From positions 1-64,000 of the forward strand of contig NZ_JAYTLQ010000042.1 of the NCBI RefSeq assembly GCF_043729335.1: a stretch of DNA of 64,000 bases, given 5' to 3'. Numbering within the stretch: the first letter of the stretch is position 1; every line of letters begins with the position of its first letter. The notes below the pieces were generated by a model that was not told the DNA's origin, ran no database searches, and saw only the letters and a program-made list of their open reading frames with translations. Both the position numbers and the translations under genes were made by a program. Source of the stretch: Crenothrix sp043729335 (GTDB taxonomy: Bacteria > Pseudomonadota > Gammaproteobacteria > Methylococcales > Methylomonadaceae). This document shows, piece by piece, positions 25,019 through 32,746 of the stretch.

Positions 25019-25330
25019 CTAATCATCCACTGCTTTCAAATGGGTAACTGCTTCTTTGGCCGCTGCTTTAGCCATATCTGCATGGCCCAGTTTTGCATGC
25101 TCTGCCGCACTATCCAAACTAGTTAACGCCATGTTTAAATGCTCACTGGCGGTTTTAGCATGGTTCTTGGACATGTCGACATGCTTCATTATATCTGCTG
25201 GAGTTGACGCATCGGCAGCTTCTTTAGCATGTTTCAGTGCTTCATCGATATGATCATCCTCTGCCGCATACACGCTGAAATTTGCACTTAACGCTAATAC
25301 CAGTGGTAACAAAAGTTTTAATAATTTCAT
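25019..25330 (-). CDS. SmbP-like small metal-binding protein
   Basis: The 103-residue exported protein has a signal peptide ending VYAAE. It is followed by a helical repeat region in which His residues recur at near-heptad spacing (DHIDEALKHAKEAAD, HVDMSKNHAKTASEHLNMAL, AEHAKLGHADMAKAA). This is the pattern of SmbP, the copper/divalent-metal-binding periplasmic protein first described from Nitrosomonas. It probably buffers metals in the periplasm. A GAGGTCAT sequence before the ATG serves as ribosome-binding site. It stands alone, downstream of a family A repeat. Confidence 0.85.
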   Translation of the reverse strand: MKLLKLLLPLVLALSANFSVYAAEDDHIDEALKHAKEAADASTPADIMKHVDMSKNHAKTASEHLNMALTSLDSAAEHAKLGHADMAKAAAKEAVTHLKAVDD

Positions 25331-25539
25331 AAAATGACCTCTTTAATAAGCGATTAAAATAGGTTTAATCATGATATTTTTAGTTCATGGCTAAACTTAG
25401 TTGCCAATGTAAGCACAGGTTACATTGAGAGCTTAATTTAAGAGATAATTTTAATACTGTCTGTGCTCCAGCGCACAGAGCCCTGTTTATTAAAACGTTA
25501 TATTACTTAAAAAATTTACGAGATTCTTCGTATTACTTT

Positions 25540-26151
25540 CTAACCCCATACTTTACTAAGGCGACGGTCACGACCGCAGGTAAAGCGATAAAATTTATAA
25601 ATGTAAGGATTTTTAAGGTAATAATCCTGGTGATAATCTTCAGCAGGAAAAAATTTTCCGCTACCTTTAATGGCTGTAACAATAGGTTTACCCATAAATT
25701 TTTCCTGGATGGCTACCTTTGATGCTTCAGCAAGTTGCTTTTGTTTGGTATTGGTATAAAAAAGGGTCGCCTTGTATTGATCGCCTTTATCACAAAATTG
25801 ACCATTATTATCAAATGGATCTATATTACGCCAAAAGACTTCAAGTAATGTTTCATAGCTGATTTTAGAGGGGTCATAGGTAATTTTAACAACTTCCGAG
25901 TGCCCTGTTTTACCATTTGAAACTTCTTTATAAGTAGGATTTTCAGTATGTCCGCCAGTGTAGCCAGATATAGTTTTAATAATTCCAGGCAAGGGCTCGA
26001 AAACAGCTTCCATACACCAAAAACATCCACCTGCAAAAATGGCCTCCTCTGATTTATTAGCCATACTATTTTCAGCCCCTGCATTACTAACACCTAAAAA
26101 ACAGTTAATTAAAACAACGTAAATGTAATTCAACAAAATTCTTTTTATCAC
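25540..26151 (-). CDS. msrA: Peptide-methionine (S)-S-oxide reductase, exported
   Basis: MsrA reduces methionine sulfoxide in proteins. The 203-residue product has a signal-like hydrophobic start (residues 1-25), then the catalytic AIFAGGCFWCMEAVFEPLPG near residue 40, SGYTGGHTENPTYKEVS, and the YHQDYYLKNPY substrate-binding block. The export signal suggests a periplasmic repair enzyme. The start codon is GTG at 26151, with no good ribosome-binding site. A later ATG at residue 30 (MANKSEEAIF) would give a cytosolic form. Confidence 0.92.
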   Translation of the reverse strand: MIKRILLNYIYVVLINCFLGVSNAGAENSMANKSEEAIFAGGCFWCMEAVFEPLPGIIKTISGYTGGHTENPTYKEVSNGKTGHSEVVKITYDPSKISYETLLEVFWRNIDPFDNNGQFCDKGDQYKATLFYTNTKQKQLAEASKVAIQEKFMGKPIVTAIKGSGKFFPAEDYHQDYYLKNPYIYKFYRFTCGRDRRLSKVWG

Positions 26152-26538
26152 TTATGCAACACCTTGAGAGAAACGTTATGGAGTATATTTAGCTTAGACC
26201 ACCCAAAAACCAAACTGTACTCAATATTACTGGACTCTTTAAATCTTGAATTAGATTTTTTCACAGTGAGTTAGTTGTAACGGTAAATTGCAAAAATACA
26301 AATTATCTTGCAGATATGCGGCAAGAATTCTCACAACTTTAATTTTAATGTGAATTTGCTATTCGCTTAAAAAAAGATAAGTTAATTTTTATAGTTTGGT
26401 TTTTTAAATAAGCTTTACCACTTTAAGATGCTTAAAAATTAATAAAGTTGTCTATTTTATAGAATAAAACTGAATTTTTAGAGGTCTCGTAGCTCGAACT
26501 GGCGAAAAGCTAATTATTTTTGACTGGAGACACTTTGT
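26152..26538. other. AT-rich region between divergent msrA and SRPBCC-LOV operon
   Basis: About 390 bases, very AT-rich, holding the promoters of both units. An interrupted dyad TCTTGC (26306-26311) / GCAAGA (26321-26326) could be an operator. A CTGGAGAC site before 26539 is the ribosome-binding site of the SRPBCC gene. No gene seen. Confidence 0.4.
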
Positions 26539-27021
26539 ATGAACATTTTTGATATTTCCCGACCGGTATTAGGTAAGGCCCGTATTGAAATAAATAAGCC
26601 TCTAACCTATGTGTTTTGTTTTGTAGGCGAACATTTTTTTGATAACTACCCTAAATGGGCCGTAGAAGTTTCGGAATTTAAACCTTTAACGGGCACGGAT
26701 GTTTTTGTAGGGGCAAGGGCACACCAAGTACGCCTTGAACAAGGGCAAAAAGTAGAGTCAATTTTTGAGGTAGCGGAGTTTGAATCGCCCAAAAAAATGA
26801 CTTTAGTAGGGGTTACTGCCCAATTTAAAAACACCTATAGCTTTACAGCACGCGATGATCAGAACTTAACAGACCTGGAATTTTCTTTTGAACTGATGGA
26901 ACTAGATATCTTCATGCGGCCATTTGAAAAGTTGATTCGCATGGCGATTGAAGAAGGCGCTGAAAATACGGTAGAAAATATTAAAAATTTATTGGCTGAC
27001 GGGTCTTCAAACCCAATTTAA
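26539..27021 (+). CDS. SRPBCC-family protein
   Basis: The 160-residue protein has the length and pattern of the START/polyketide-cyclase-like SRPBCC fold. It has an early IEINKPLTYVFCFVGEHFFDNYPKW strand-helix segment, a GTDVFVGARAHQVRLEQG strand pair, and a long C-terminal helix (MRPFEKLIRMAIEEGAENTVENIKNLL) that would close a hydrophobic ligand cavity. Its ligand is unknown. It is 13 bases before the LOV photoreceptor gene and is likely cotranscribed. SRPBCC proteins also occur in other light-induced bacterial operons (family knowledge), so a role in lipid or pigment handling under light is plausible. Confidence 0.8.
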   Translation: MNIFDISRPVLGKARIEINKPLTYVFCFVGEHFFDNYPKWAVEVSEFKPLTGTDVFVGARAHQVRLEQGQKVESIFEVAEFESPKKMTLVGVTAQFKNTYSFTARDDQNLTDLEFSFELMELDIFMRPFEKLIRMAIEEGAENTVENIKNLLADGSSNPI

Positions 27022-27034
27022 CGAGGGGTTTTAT

Positions 27035-27502
27035 ATGAGTTTTGTTGTTGAAAAAGATAACGGGTTAATTCCGCAAATTCTTTCGTCTATATTGGACGAA
27101 TGTGTTAACGGCGTAACCTTAGCAGATCCGGATTTAGAAGGAACGCCCATTATTTATGCTAATAAGGCTTTTGAAAATTTAACGGGGTATTCCCAAGAAG
27201 AAATTATCGGCCATAACTGCCGTTTTCTCCAAGGCATTGATCGAGAACAGCAAGCCCGCTACCAAATTGCTGATGCTGTTAAAAATCATCAACCAATTGA
27301 AGTGACGCTCAGAAATTACCGAAAAAACGGCGAATTATTTTTTAACCGCTTAAAAATAACGCCACTTGTTAACCGTAAAGGGAATGTTATTTATTATCTG
27401 GGTGTTCAGTATGACGTCACCTATCAGGAAAACGCCAAAAATGAAATTCAGGAGCTTACCCGTTTATTGGGTAGTAAGTTACCAGCGGCTGATCTTTATT
27501 AA
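27035..27502 (+). CDS. Short LOV-domain blue-light photoreceptor
   Basis: The 155-residue protein is a PAS domain of LOV type. It carries the flavin-binding signature GHNCRFLQG with the photoactive Cys62, the preceding NKAFENLTGYSQEEIIG, and downstream NYRKNGELFFNRLKITPL and YYLGVQYDVT. No effector domain is fused, only N-cap and C-terminal helices, so it belongs to the short-LOV class known from Pseudomonas and others, which signal through dimer changes or protein partners. A GAGG-type site precedes the ATG. It lies between the SRPBCC and sterol-desaturase-like genes in one operon. Confidence 0.93.
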   Translation: MSFVVEKDNGLIPQILSSILDECVNGVTLADPDLEGTPIIYANKAFENLTGYSQEEIIGHNCRFLQGIDREQQARYQIADAVKNHQPIEVTLRNYRKNGELFFNRLKITPLVNRKGNVIYYLGVQYDVTYQENAKNEIQELTRLLGSKLPAADLY

Positions 27503-27558
27503 TTTTGTTAGATATGCAGTAAAACACTCTTTTGTGAATTTCTCACCGGTGAAAAAAA

Positions 27559-28377
27559 ATGCAAACCGATACAATTAACATGCTTCCTAGTCAAATATTG
27601 TTTGGCTTTGCTATGCTTGGGTTTTTCGCTTTAGTGATTATGGAAAAACTAAAACCTTACCGACGCTTTACCAACACTATAGGGAAAGCGTCTTTTGTCA
27701 CCAACACCACCGCATTTTTATTTAATAATGTCATTCTGACTGCATTACGTGCCACTTCGCTATTCTTTGTAGCGCAGCAATTTTCCTCACACGGACTGTT
27801 GAGCGGCATGGGAAACAACCCTATTAAATGGCTGTTTAGCTTATTACTCTATGATTTAGCTATCTACGCCTGGCATGTTCTGAGCCATAAATATGAATTT
27901 TTATGGCGATTCCATAAGGTTCACCATAGTGACAAAAGCTTTAATACCTCTACCGGTTTTCGTTTTCATGTTTTTGATTTGTTCCTGGAAATCTTATACA
28001 AGTGCTTATTTGTTATCCTTATTGGCGTAGATGCCAACATAGTGTTGGTGATTGAAACCATACAATTGTTTTTTATATTTTTTCATCATTCCAACCTTAC
28101 CTTTAGTAATGAAAAACAGCTGTCGGAATTTATTATTACGCCGTCACTGCACCGTACCCATCACTCTACTTTACGCAGTGAACACGACAGTAACTATGGG
28201 ATCGTTCTGGCATTTTGGGATAAACTGTTTGGTACCCGTCAGGAAGTCGTTCCGCAAAAAATTGGCTTGGATATCATCGAAGCGGACAATTTTTTGCAGC
28301 TTTTTTTCCTGGCTTTTATTACCGAAAGGCGTATTAGGAAGTTATTGCAGATTATTCCCCGGGGCAAAAAGATTTAG
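27559..28377 (+). CDS. Sterol desaturase/fatty acid hydroxylase family membrane protein
   Basis: The 272-residue integral membrane protein has at least four hydrophobic helices and the di-iron histidine boxes of the family: HVLSH near residue 117, HKVHHSD near residue 128, and HRTHHS near residue 204. The family hydroxylates or desaturates sterols, carotenoids or fatty acids with O2 and reducing power. The substrate cannot be told from sequence. It is the last gene of the SRPBCC-LOV set, 57 bases after the LOV gene, suggesting light-linked membrane-lipid or pigment modification. Confidence 0.85.
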   Translation: MQTDTINMLPSQILFGFAMLGFFALVIMEKLKPYRRFTNTIGKASFVTNTTAFLFNNVILTALRATSLFFVAQQFSSHGLLSGMGNNPIKWLFSLLLYDLAIYAWHVLSHKYEFLWRFHKVHHSDKSFNTSTGFRFHVFDLFLEILYKCLFVILIGVDANIVLVIETIQLFFIFFHHSNLTFSNEKQLSEFIITPSLHRTHHSTLRSEHDSNYGIVLAFWDKLFGTRQEVVPQKIGLDIIEADNFLQLFFLAFITERRIRKLLQIIPRGKKI

Positions 28378-28390
28378 GTGGTGATGATAA

Positions 28391-28522
28391 ATAATAGCCC
28401 TAAAACCATTAGAAAACGCTTATACAGACGCTAGACTTAAATCTCTACGGGTTAAATTATTCGGTAAAATACCTTATAAACGCCCAGTGATGGGTTTAAT
28501 TGATGCTATGCTGCGATTTTAA
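28391..28522 (+). pseudogene. Possible 3' remnant of an unidentified gene
   Basis: An open stretch of 43 codons without a start codon ends in TAA at 28520-28522. It reads like a protein C-terminus (TDARLKSLRVKLFGK, then IPYKRPVMGLIDAMLRF), basic and amphipathic rather than random. I cannot name the family. It lies between the sterol-desaturase-like gene and the acyltransferase gene. Confidence 0.4.
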
Positions 28523-28540
28523 TGGCACTTGTGTTTAAAA

Positions 28541-29680
28541 ATGCACGTAAAACAAATCAGAAGCATGACCCAAGTAGACGCTACGGACTGGAATGGACTG
28601 ACCGGTGTAGCTTACCCTTTTATACGCCATGAATTTTTATGGGCGCTGGAGCAAAGTGGTGCAATCTGTGAAGATACCGGATGGTCAGCAGCGCATTTAT
28701 TAGTCATGGATGATGACAAGCAATTAATTGCCCTCATGCCACTGTATTTAAAGCAACATTCTTGGGGCGAATATGTATTTGATCATCAATGGGCAAAAGC
28801 TTATCAGCAGCAAGGACTTGATTATTACCCAAAATGGCTAACCGCCATTCCGTTTACGCCGTGCCAGGGCGCAAGGCTGGTGATTAAAGACGGTATGGAT
28901 CCGCTTGAAGTCATGCCGCTATTACTGGAATTTATCAAACAGCTTTCCGAACAAGCAGGAATTTCATCGTGGCATTGTTTGTTTCCAATTGAGCAACAAG
29001 TCGTACAACTGCGCTCTCTGGGTTTAAGCATTCGTGGAGGTGTGCAATTCCACTGGTTTAACCACGGTTACCAAGATTTTAATGATTTCCTGCAAGCCAT
29101 GAGCGCCAGCAAGCGCAAGATGATCAAGCGCGAACGTCGCCGCGTGCAGGAACAAGGTGTTCAATTAGTACGCTTTGTTGGCAGTGATGTGAATGCTGAA
29201 CAGTGGCAGGTGTTTTTTGAGTTTTACACCATGACGTATTTAAAAAGAGGCTCATCGCCTTATTTAAATCTGGCGTTTTTTCAGCAGATAGCAGCAACAA
29301 TGGGCGAGCAATTATTGCTCGTTTTGGCGTTTAAAGACAGCAACCCAATTGCAGCTGCGTTAAGTTTTGTCGGTGAAGATACCTTATATGGTCGTTATTG
29401 GGGATGTTTTGAAGACTATAACAGCTTGCATTTTGAAGCCTGTTATTACCAAGGTTTGGATTATTGCATTGAACATGGCCTACAGCGTTTTGATTCTGGC
29501 GCACAAGGCGAGCATAAAATTGCCCGGGGCTTTGAGCCCATCACCACGTATTCTGCACACTGGATTAAAGATACGCGGTTTGCAAAAGCTATTGACCAAT
29601 TCGTGATGAGCGAACAAGCATTACTACAGAGCTATAAAACCGATACCGCTTCTTATCTGCCGTTTAAACGGGAAAGGTAA
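28541..29680 (+). CDS. GNAT/FemAB-like acyltransferase, DUF482 (peptidogalycan-related) family
   Basis: The product (379 residues) shows the DUF482 pattern: DWNGLTGVAYPFIRHEFLWALE near the start, LMPLYLKQHSWGEYVFDHQWAKAY, ASKRKMIKRERRR in the middle, YTMTYLKRGSSPYLNLAFF, and a late RFDSGAQGEHKIARGFEPI. The fold is a duplicated GNAT domain like FemAB aminoacyl transferases, suggesting transfer of an acyl or aminoacyl group to a cell-surface or metabolite amine; the real substrate is unknown. ATG 28541 is preferred over an upstream TTG at 28529. The following gene is a small conserved-looking protein about 100 bases on. Confidence 0.88.
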   Translation: MHVKQIRSMTQVDATDWNGLTGVAYPFIRHEFLWALEQSGAICEDTGWSAAHLLVMDDDKQLIALMPLYLKQHSWGEYVFDHQWAKAYQQQGLDYYPKWLTAIPFTPCQGARLVIKDGMDPLEVMPLLLEFIKQLSEQAGISSWHCLFPIEQQVVQLRSLGLSIRGGVQFHWFNHGYQDFNDFLQAMSASKRKMIKRERRRVQEQGVQLVRFVGSDVNAEQWQVFFEFYTMTYLKRGSSPYLNLAFFQQIAATMGEQLLLVLAFKDSNPIAAALSFVGEDTLYGRYWGCFEDYNSLHFEACYYQGLDYCIEHGLQRFDSGAQGEHKIARGFEPITTYSAHWIKDTRFAKAIDQFVMSEQALLQSYKTDTASYLPFKRER

Positions 29681-29781
29681 TTCGTGATAATCTGTAATCT
29701 CAAAGAGCTTCAAATCAATATTCTATGGTTGCTGATTTGAGTTTTAACATCGCTAGAGACCGCTCTGGCTTAGGAGGCAAT

Positions 29782-30024
29782 ATGAATCAATTATTTGAAA
29801 AAATATCTCGCGCCTTACACAGCGCCCAGGATGCTAAAACCAGCATTGATCTCCCTGAAAAAACCATCAGCACTGCCGCTGTTCCTAGCCCTGAAGAGCC
29901 AAAAGAGCTGCATAAAGGCAGAAGGCGTGTCAAAGAGAGTTACACCAGTCATTGGGATTTGGATTATTTGCCGCGAGAAGAAGCTGAAAAAATCCTGAGA
30001 GGAGAGAGCAACCGACCTCATTGA
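29782..30024 (+). CDS. Small hypothetical protein
   Basis: An 80-residue charged protein starting MNQLFEKISRALHSAQDAKTS, placed by a strong AGGAGG site five bases before the ATG (an upstream in-frame ATG at 29725 lacks one). The tail KGRRRVKESYTSHWDLDYLPREEAEKIL is basic then acidic. There is no membrane segment or known domain. It lies between the DUF482 acyltransferase and the convergent hugZ-like gene. Confidence 0.65.
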   Translation: MNQLFEKISRALHSAQDAKTSIDLPEKTISTAAVPSPEEPKELHKGRRRVKESYTSHWDLDYLPREEAEKILRGESNRPH

Positions 30025-30099
30025 GGCTATGATGAATCTGCACTATATCAAGTAAAAGCATGGCTGCGGCGTTTCCATAAAGCCCAGTTTTACATGATT

Positions 30100-30594
30100 T
30101 TAAATATGCAGCAAAGAGCCATCATTAACATCAATTTTAAAGGCTCTGCCAAAACCAACGACGTATCGCCCCGTTTCTGGACGCAAGGCAAACAAATGGA
30201 AATCTGATAATGAACGCAACACGTTAACCACCTCACCAAACTTATCGTGCATGGCGTCTAGACTGTCCGAGTAGATTATCTCATCTCGGCTTATTTCTTC
30301 AACGCGGCAATTTAACACCACCCGCTCCCGTGCAAAAAGATTAGCCGTTTCAGATTCCGAACGGATAAACAATATTGAAGCGTGCGGGTTAGCCATTAGA
30401 TGAGCCGTATGACAAGCCATTTCGCTGATGTAAATATAAAACACACCGGCTGGGTCACACACAAAAGGTGCGTAGCTGATGTCAGGACTACCGGTTACTG
30501 AAGCTGTTGAAAGCAACAGGGTTTGCTGTGATGCCATCAGCATCTGGTAGCTTTTGATAAAGTCTTCAAGTTCGTGTTGGCTTATTTCACTCAT
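30100..30594 (-). CDS. HugZ-family heme-utilisation/pyridoxamine-phosphate-oxidase-fold protein
   Basis: The 164-residue product has the split-barrel flavin/heme fold: LLLSTASVTGSPDISYAPFVCDPAGVFYIYIS near residue 30, an AHLMANPHASILFIRSE segment, and the C-terminal LRPETGRYVVGFGRAFKID. The last block corresponds to the region of the HugZ family involved in heme. HugZ/HutZ proteins bind or degrade heme and aid iron recovery. It is the last of a three-gene minus-strand group after nspC and a hydroxylase gene, with a 37-base gap. Confidence 0.85.
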   Translation of the reverse strand: MSEISQHELEDFIKSYQMLMASQQTLLLSTASVTGSPDISYAPFVCDPAGVFYIYISEMACHTAHLMANPHASILFIRSESETANLFARERVVLNCRVEEISRDEIIYSDSLDAMHDKFGEVVNVLRSLSDFHLFALRPETGRYVVGFGRAFKIDVNDGSLLHI

Positions 30595-30631
30595 TGATTG
30601 TTGCTTTTAAGTTTAATGTAAAAAAATGAAG

Positions 30632-31114
30632 CTATTCGAGCGTGTTATTTTTTACGCGCGTGCCTAGTAAATAATCAAACCAAGGCCAAGTAACACACCA
30701 GTTTGCAGAACAGTTGCCACCCAAATGATGCTCATAATGCCATCTCAGGTGTTTTCGCGCCCAAACCGGATCAAGATGTGCGCGGCGGTGTTTATAGTAA
30801 TACAGCGCCAAAGACAGATAGATTGCGGCGACAAATGCAGGAAACAATTCTGCCATTGGCCAATGCATTAAGACAATAGCGGCCAGCACGACCAATTCCT
30901 TGCTTTGGGTATTCCAGGTGCTTAACTTTAAATGTTGATAACCAAGATCGAGCATAGCATTTTTGGCACAGATAGCATGGTGCTCATACCAGTGATACGC
31001 CCAGAAACTGTGTCTATTTTTTCCCAATGCGTGCAGTATATACTTATGCATAAACCACTCACCTGCATTGGCATACACTAAACCTAACAGAAACTGCATC
31101 ACCAAAGTCAGCAT
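30632..31114 (-). CDS. Fatty acid hydroxylase superfamily membrane protein
   Basis: The 160-residue protein has two to three membrane segments and four His clusters typical of membrane di-iron hydroxylases: HKYILH near residue 24, HWYEHH near residue 42, HRRAHLD near residue 111, and HYEHHLGG near residue 128. It is shorter than the sterol-desaturase-like protein at 27559 and more like small carotenoid/fatty-acid hydroxylases. The substrate is not known. It follows nspC by 29 bases and precedes the hugZ-like gene, probably one transcript. Confidence 0.82.
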   Translation of the reverse strand: MLTLVMQFLLGLVYANAGEWFMHKYILHALGKNRHSFWAYHWYEHHAICAKNAMLDLGYQHLKLSTWNTQSKELVVLAAIVLMHWPMAELFPAFVAAIYLSLALYYYKHRRAHLDPVWARKHLRWHYEHHLGGNCSANWCVTWPWFDYLLGTRVKNNTLE

Positions 31115-31143
31115 AAGATCCCCAAACTATAATAATCATTAAA

Positions 31144-32310
31144 TCAAATAGCCCTGGCATGCAACACGTTATCAGATACCCATTGCTGACAATAATCTTC
31201 ATAGCTATCTTGTTTTATAATATCAAAGCGACCACCATTCCACACTGCCATACTGGGCAGCGCATAACCATTAAAACGATTGGCTTTAATCAAACTATAA
31301 GCGCCGACATTTTTAAACACCACTTTATCGCCCACCTTCAGGGCTTCCTTAACACGGTATTCACCAAACACATCACCTGCAAGGCACGTACAGCCCGCTA
31401 AAACTACCTCGTATTTGCCTAGCTCATCATGTTCGTGCAATTCAGGCGGTCGCTGGTATTCAAACACCTCAGGGTTATGATTGACCGATGTATCGAGTAT
31501 GGCAATAGTTTTACCCTCACTCACAAAACTATCCAGCACAGTTGCCAGCAAATAACCTGCATTGCCGACTACCGCTTTACCGGGCTCAATATATACATCG
31601 ATAGCAAAATCTTGTTTTAGTTTCAAAACCAAATCAACAAAGGCTGTATGATCTTTAATAGCAGAAAAAAGATAACCGCCGCCTAAATTAATCCACTTGA
31701 GCTTAGCCAGCTTATCACTCATATACTCACGCAGCTTAGCTACCGTTTTAAGCAGCGGCATAAAATCAAGCGCCGAAAATACCGTATGGATATGCAAGCC
31801 TTGTACTTGGTCAATACTATTTGATAGCCATAAAGTATCAATATCTACGCCCAACTTTGAGTGCTTTCTACACGGATCAAATCGCGCATCATTCGCAAAG
31901 GATAACTTGGGATTAACGCGCAAACCTAGGGATGACCTGACTTTAACGGCATCAGCAAACTGCTGGTATTGCGTTAAGGAATTAAAATTGATATGGGTAA
32001 CTATTCCCGCTAATGCGGCAATTTCATCGGGCTTAATGCCGGGCGTAGTTAAATGAATCTGACCTTTTCTGCCAATAACATGATGTGCCAACCGCGCTTC
32101 AAACAAAGAGCTCACCGAAAAACCATCAACAAATGGCTTGGCTATTTCAAGTACTACAGATGCTGGCAATGCCTTTATTGAATATAATATTTTTACGCCA
32201 CATTGCTGACGCAAACTCGCCAAAACCCTTAAGTTAGCTACGATTTCCGTTGCATCCAGCACAAATACAGGGGAAGATAAAACGGTGGCCTTAACGGTTT
32301 GAATATCCAT
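31144..32310 (-). CDS. nspC: Carboxynorspermidine decarboxylase
   Basis: NspC removes CO2 from carboxy(nor)spermidine, the last step of the alternative polyamine pathway. The 388-residue product is a fold-III PLP enzyme with ILYSIKALP (Lys46 for PLP), EPGKAVVGNAGYL, an active-site AGCTCLAGDVFGEY cysteine block, and GAYSLIKANRFNGY. This matches NspC rather than diaminopimelate or ornithine decarboxylases. The ATG at 32310 is preferred over an upstream TTG (32334); AAGGAA lies upstream. The dehydrogenase partner NspA is not in the window, so it must be elsewhere if the pathway is complete. Confidence 0.92.
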   Translation of the reverse strand: MDIQTVKATVLSSPVFVLDATEIVANLRVLASLRQQCGVKILYSIKALPASVVLEIAKPFVDGFSVSSLFEARLAHHVIGRKGQIHLTTPGIKPDEIAALAGIVTHINFNSLTQYQQFADAVKVRSSLGLRVNPKLSFANDARFDPCRKHSKLGVDIDTLWLSNSIDQVQGLHIHTVFSALDFMPLLKTVAKLREYMSDKLAKLKWINLGGGYLFSAIKDHTAFVDLVLKLKQDFAIDVYIEPGKAVVGNAGYLLATVLDSFVSEGKTIAILDTSVNHNPEVFEYQRPPELHEHDELGKYEVVLAGCTCLAGDVFGEYRVKEALKVGDKVVFKNVGAYSLIKANRFNGYALPSMAVWNGGRFDIIKQDSYEDYCQQWVSDNVLHARAI

Positions 32311-32404
32311 AATTAACGAGTTCCTTTTGACCAAAACCTAGCGCGTGGTATTTATGAATTTAAGACAGCTATCAACAAAAATAACGTCATTAACAGGTAG
32401 GAAT

Positions 32405-32614
32405 ATGTTTGATATTCTAATTTTTTTAATATTGGCGGGCGTAGTTATCAAACTCATCAGCTTGAATACCAGTGTCACCGTTGATGATGACACCTGGAAT
32501 GAATTTAAAACCCAGCACAACTGCCAATTGCAAAAAAGTGCTTATGGCAACCAAGAAGCGAGCTGGTTGTGTGATGATGGAAAAGTTTATTACCGTTGGC
32601 GGCAACAACGTTAA
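32405..32614 (+). CDS. Small membrane-anchored hypothetical protein
   Basis: A 69-residue protein with one N-terminal transmembrane helix (ILIFLILAGVVIKLISL) and a short exposed domain with two cysteines (HNCQLQKS and WLCDDGKVYYRW). The start at 32405 is supported by an AGGTAGGAAT site; frame sequence upstream from 32345 overlaps the nspC promoter region and has no site. The cysteine spacing suggests a disulfide in the periplasm. The family is not recognised. It is divergent from nspC. Confidence 0.7.
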   Translation: MFDILIFLILAGVVIKLISLNTSVTVDDDTWNEFKTQHNCQLQKSAYGNQEASWLCDDGKVYYRWRQQR

Positions 32615-32632
32615 TCAGTAAATAAAAAATTT

Positions 32633-32680
32633 GTACTACTTTAGTCCCCCTCTTTGAAAAAGAGGGAGGTGAATGGTTAT
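32633..32680. repeat. MITE-like repeat, family A copy 3
   Basis: A near-palindrome with the CCCCCTCTTTG/AAAGAGGGAGG core and ends resembling those of copies 1 and 2 (GTACTACTTTAGTCCCCC and, from the other strand, ATAACCATTCACCTCCC). It is more diverged at its outer ends than the others. Confidence 0.65.
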
Positions 32681-32701
32681 AAAAATTTGAGTATTTAATA
32701 A

Positions 32702-32731
32702 GCTAGAAACGCAAAACCTTGCATCTCTAGC
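32702..32731. repeat. Palindrome, family B copy 2
   Basis: GCTAGAAACGCAA and TTGCATCTCTAGC arms around a 4-nt centre, with two mismatches. It resembles the GTAGAGACGCA palindrome at 2896-2922. It lies just past the multicopper oxidase stop and may terminate it. Confidence 0.55.
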
Positions 32732-32746
32732 TTCAACCTAAACTGA

